Source: Candidatus Iainarchaeum sp. (lineage in GTDB: Archaea; Iainarchaeota; Iainarchaeia; JAGGVJ01). Taken from it: 6,863 nucleotides of DNA. The notes below the pieces were generated by a model. The model was not told the DNA's origin. It searched no databases and was given only the letters and a program-made list of their open reading frames with translations. Numbering within the stretch: position 1 is the stretch's first letter; every line of letters begins with the position of its first letter. The DNA is taken from assembly GCA_021158055.1 (NCBI GenBank), contig JAGGVJ010000017.1, forward strand, positions 1-6,863. Direction: 5' to 3'. Both the position numbers and the translations under genes were made by a program. Below, piece by piece: positions 5,086-6,863 of this stretch.

Positions 5086-6330
5086 TTATTTTTTTTCAAA
5101 CTCAAACAACGACTTCTGCTCACCGGAACCGTCATTCATGCCCCGGGCAGGTGCCTTGTCTGTGTCAAACTTTAAATAACCGTACTTTCCCCCGCCACCG
5201 GGAACAATCACAATTTTCCCCTGCCTGAAAAGCCTTATGACTTTCGCAACCAACGGGTCAATCTCCGCAATTTTTTCAGGCTCCGCGTCAACAAGCACGG
5301 TAATCTCGTCCCCGAACCCTGAAACGATCGTCTGCCAAATCTCCTTTACTTTCTTTGATGCCTGGTCAGAAACACCTCTTGACAACGCGATTATTTCAGT
5401 CAAAGTTGCAATGTGAAGGTAAGGCGGCCTGTGGGAAGGACTCTTTGAAACCGCTTTCGCGCCCCCGCCGACTTCTATTGCGCGGTCAAGCACTCCCTTC
5501 TTTATCCTTTTTTTGCATTTGCTGCACTGCCATTTAAGCGAAGACGCCTCCACAAAAGAGTAATGCGCGTAACACGAATTGCATGCGCTCTCATGGTATT
5601 TCCCAAGCCTTTCGTCAAGGCCGACATTTAAAGTAACCCTGTTATCCCCTTTCCTCTTCAATGCTTTTTCAAGCTCGCAAAAAGTGGGCTCCCGCATCTC
5701 TATCCTGTTGAACTCCCTTCCAAGCCGGGACGGGAAAGGAGAATGGCAGTCAGAGTTGGTTAAAAAAGTAAACCTTGAAAGCTCGGGGATGTAATCCGCA
5801 ATGAAAGTGTCTGCGGAAAGGCCAAGCTCGATGAAATGCACTTTGTCAAAGTATTCCTTGTAGCAGTCCTTTATGGAATCAAACTTCGAGTACACGGAAA
5901 AATAAGGGGTGAAAACGTGCGCGGGCCCGATTAACCCGTTTGCGTCAAGAACCATCTCGGCTATTTCAACTGAAGCAGCCCGCACTTTCGGTCTCCCGTC
6001 AGCGTCAATATCTTTGCATCTTTTTGAAACCATCTCGCGAAGAGAATCAACACTCGAGAAATCAGGGAGAAAAACCACGTGGTGAACCCTGTTTGAATCC
6101 TCTATTTCTGTCTGGAGAATGAAATCAATTTCTTTAAAGGAAAACCTGCCCCCTTCAGCCTCAAGCAGATTTTTCGCGTTTTCAAGCCACTTGCCGTGGA
6201 TTATGTCGCCTGTCCCGATGACATCAATTCCTTTTTGCTTCGCACCCACTGCAAGAGCAGGAAAATCCATTGCAGGAGAAGTTGCACGCGCGTATTTTGA
6301 ATGAATATGCAAATCGCAGTCAAATTCCAC
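5086..6330 (-). CDS. Endonuclease Q (PHP-domain DNA repair nuclease)
   Basis: EndoQ nicks DNA 5' of deaminated bases (uracil, hypoxanthine, xanthine) and abasic sites, opening an alternative excision repair route. The 414-residue protein matches the family from end to end. A PHP metal-binding domain shows DLHIHS (D6, H8, H10), GTGD (D42), QTEIE (E75), HH (83-84), PAHVFTPY (H138) and NSDCHSP (D194, H196). A zinc finger follows with C250/C253 and C269/C272, then a helical domain with RPPYLH and TLTEIIALSRG, and the family end-motif VPGGGGKYG at 376-384. The last residues, QKSLFEFE, resemble a PCNA-interacting peptide. I chose GTG at 6330: GGTGAT precedes it by 3 bases, and known homologues begin just before DxHIHS. 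A TTG at 6348 would add six residues but has no ribosome binding site. Confidence 0.9.
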   Translation of the reverse strand: MEFDCDLHIHSKYARATSPAMDFPALAVGAKQKGIDVIGTGDIIHGKWLENAKNLLEAEGGRFSFKEIDFILQTEIEDSNRVHHVVFLPDFSSVDSLREMVSKRCKDIDADGRPKVRAASVEIAEMVLDANGLIGPAHVFTPYFSVYSKFDSIKDCYKEYFDKVHFIELGLSADTFIADYIPELSRFTFLTNSDCHSPFPSRLGREFNRIEMREPTFCELEKALKRKGDNRVTLNVGLDERLGKYHESACNSCYAHYSFVEASSLKWQCSKCKKRIKKGVLDRAIEVGGGAKAVSKSPSHRPPYLHIATLTEIIALSRGVSDQASKKVKEIWQTIVSGFGDEITVLVDAEPEKIAEIDPLVAKVIRLFRQGKIVIVPGGGGKYGYLKFDTDKAPARGMNDGSGEQKSLFEFEKK

Positions 6331-6360
6331 TAAATCACCAAATGACAAATGTCTTGGAGC

Positions 6361-6369
6361 AATAAATAA
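6361..6369 (-). promoter_or_regulatory. Possible TATA box of the EndoQ-amrS unit
   Basis: The minus strand reads TTATTTATT, with its centre about 26 bases before 6339. Transcription starting there would give a very short leader that still includes GGTGAT (6334-6339) before the GTG at 6330. It would leave out part of the TTG-started version, which favours the GTG start. The BRE is not convincing. Confidence 0.4.
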
Positions 6370-6377
6370 CTGACTGG

Positions 6378-6424
6378 AAAAACAATGGCTGAAAAATGCT
6401 GATTCAAAGCTGATTCAAAAACAC
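6378..6424 (-). terminator. Oligo-T tracts after the surface-protein gene
   Basis: Downstream of the TGA at 6432-6434, the minus strand carries three runs of five T (near 6416-6420, 6392-6396 and 6378-6382). These form a plausible archaeal termination zone between the surface-protein gene and the EndoQ promoter. Confidence 0.45.
6398..6419. repeat. Two tandem copies of an 11-bp unit
   Basis: GCTGATTCAAA occurs at 6398-6408 and again at 6409-6419 without change. It lies in the spacer between the surface-protein stop and the EndoQ promoter. One helical turn of spacing would suit a cooperative binding site, but a simple slippage duplication is equally possible. Confidence 0.6.
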
Positions 6425-6431
6425 AGCACAA

Positions 6432-6863
6432 TCACGCAAGCTCCACGTTGTACTTCCAACTGCACTTTTCGTTTGCAGGAATGCACGCCTGAATGTTGTA
6501 AACCCCGAGTGGGACTTCAACAAACACCTGCCCGCCTGTGCCTGTGAATGGGCCAAACTCTTCGGAATCGCTTACCCTCACTGCCTCTGCAGTGACATCG
6601 CCTGAGTAAGGAGCCGAACAATCGGTTACAGTTATTTTGAACTGGGAATAATAACTCACGTCCCACGAATCCAAAGACGGAGTGCTTCCCGAAGTGAAGT
6701 TCGCCCCCAGTTTTATTGGGATATCCCCAATACTTTCTGAAATATTTTGTCCGTTTTGAATATCTGAAATCAAAATCGAATCATCTGACGCTTTCAAGAC
6801 ATCAACAGTCAGCGTTGAGTTTCCCGGAGTGGTCTTTGAAAAAGTCACGACACCCCACTTGCT
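6432..6863 (-). CDS. Secreted or surface protein, C-terminal part (cut by window edge)
   Basis: The frame is open from the right edge to the TGA at 6432, giving the last 143 residues of a larger protein; the GTG at 6848 is an internal Val, not the start. Residues 1-72 (numbered from the edge), with VTFSKTTPGNSTLTVDVLKA and later TPSLDSWDVSYYSQF, follow the pattern seen at the end of jelly-roll domains in archaeal and bacterial surface proteins: a final strand after a 'tP-x-LdsW-x-v-y' motif. Residues 73-143 form a beta-sandwich like the carboxypeptidase regulatory fold: ITVTD, GDVTAEAVRV, GGQVFVEVPLGVYNIQACI. There are three cysteines (82, 127, 134) that could pair outside the cell. No membrane anchor or sorting motif is seen at the end, ELA. 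The assignment rests on fold-like patterns, and secretion is inferred because the signal peptide would lie outside the window. Confidence 0.6.
   Translation of the reverse strand, partial: SKWGVVTFSKTTPGNSTLTVDVLKASDDSILISDIQNGQNISESIGDIPIKLGANFTSGSTPSLDSWDVSYYSQFKITVTDCSAPYSGDVTAEAVRVSDSEEFGPFTGTGGQVFVEVPLGVYNIQACIPANEKCSWKYNVELA

Noticed and set aside
6331-6348. TTG start of EndoQ
   Set aside because: It has no ribosome binding site and lies too close to the predicted TATA box; the GTG at 6330 has GGTGAT in front and gives the family's usual N-terminus.
6432-6848. GTG at 6848 as the start of the right-edge protein
   Set aside because: The frame continues open to the window edge with a sequence (SKWGVV) that fits the same beta-strand, so the gene is truncated by the window.

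Overview
The window looks archaeal. Promoters are of the TATA/BRE type. The first gene is the start of an S-layer protein of the kind known from methanogens and DPANN archaea. The best-recognised enzymes are an endonuclease Q (EndoQ) and an AmmeMemoRadiSam radical SAM protein, both common in archaea. I lean towards a DPANN or related euryarchaeal lineage, but nothing here fixes the taxon. Most genes have moderate GC; roughly 2150-3420 is strikingly AT-rich and looks like acquired accessory DNA.

Layout. 1-1043 (minus): N-terminal 347 residues of an S-layer protein, running off the left edge, with a strong promoter near 1121-1139. 1044-1443: gene-poor spacer holding that promoter and oligo-T termination signals of the next gene. 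1444-2091 (minus): winged-helix protein of unknown target, with a TTG start and two near-identical 16-bp direct repeats in its promoter/leader. 2270-3303 (minus): an AT-rich three-gene cassette of two small, apparently all-helical unknown proteins followed by a RelE/ParE-type toxin. The toxin reading frame appears shifted at a nine-base homopolymer, which adds an unnatural tail. 3536-3910 (plus): a small BofA-like membrane protein, probably translated from a leaderless mRNA. 3911-3995: four perfect 17-bp tandem repeats plus a decayed fifth, between two convergent genes. 4025-6330 (minus): a probable two-gene unit, EndoQ (DNA repair of deaminated bases) followed by amrS (radical SAM). 6432-6863 (minus): C-terminal end of a large secreted or surface protein, running off the right edge.

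Functional themes. The two edge genes are cell-surface proteins. The EndoQ/amrS pair is housekeeping-type; EndoQ ends in a PCNA-binding-like motif. The accessory part is the AT-rich cassette, a candidate three-component toxin-antitoxin locus with its own promoter carrying a duplicated TATA element. The most useful follow-ups are the cassette, the toxin frameshift and the 17-bp repeat array.
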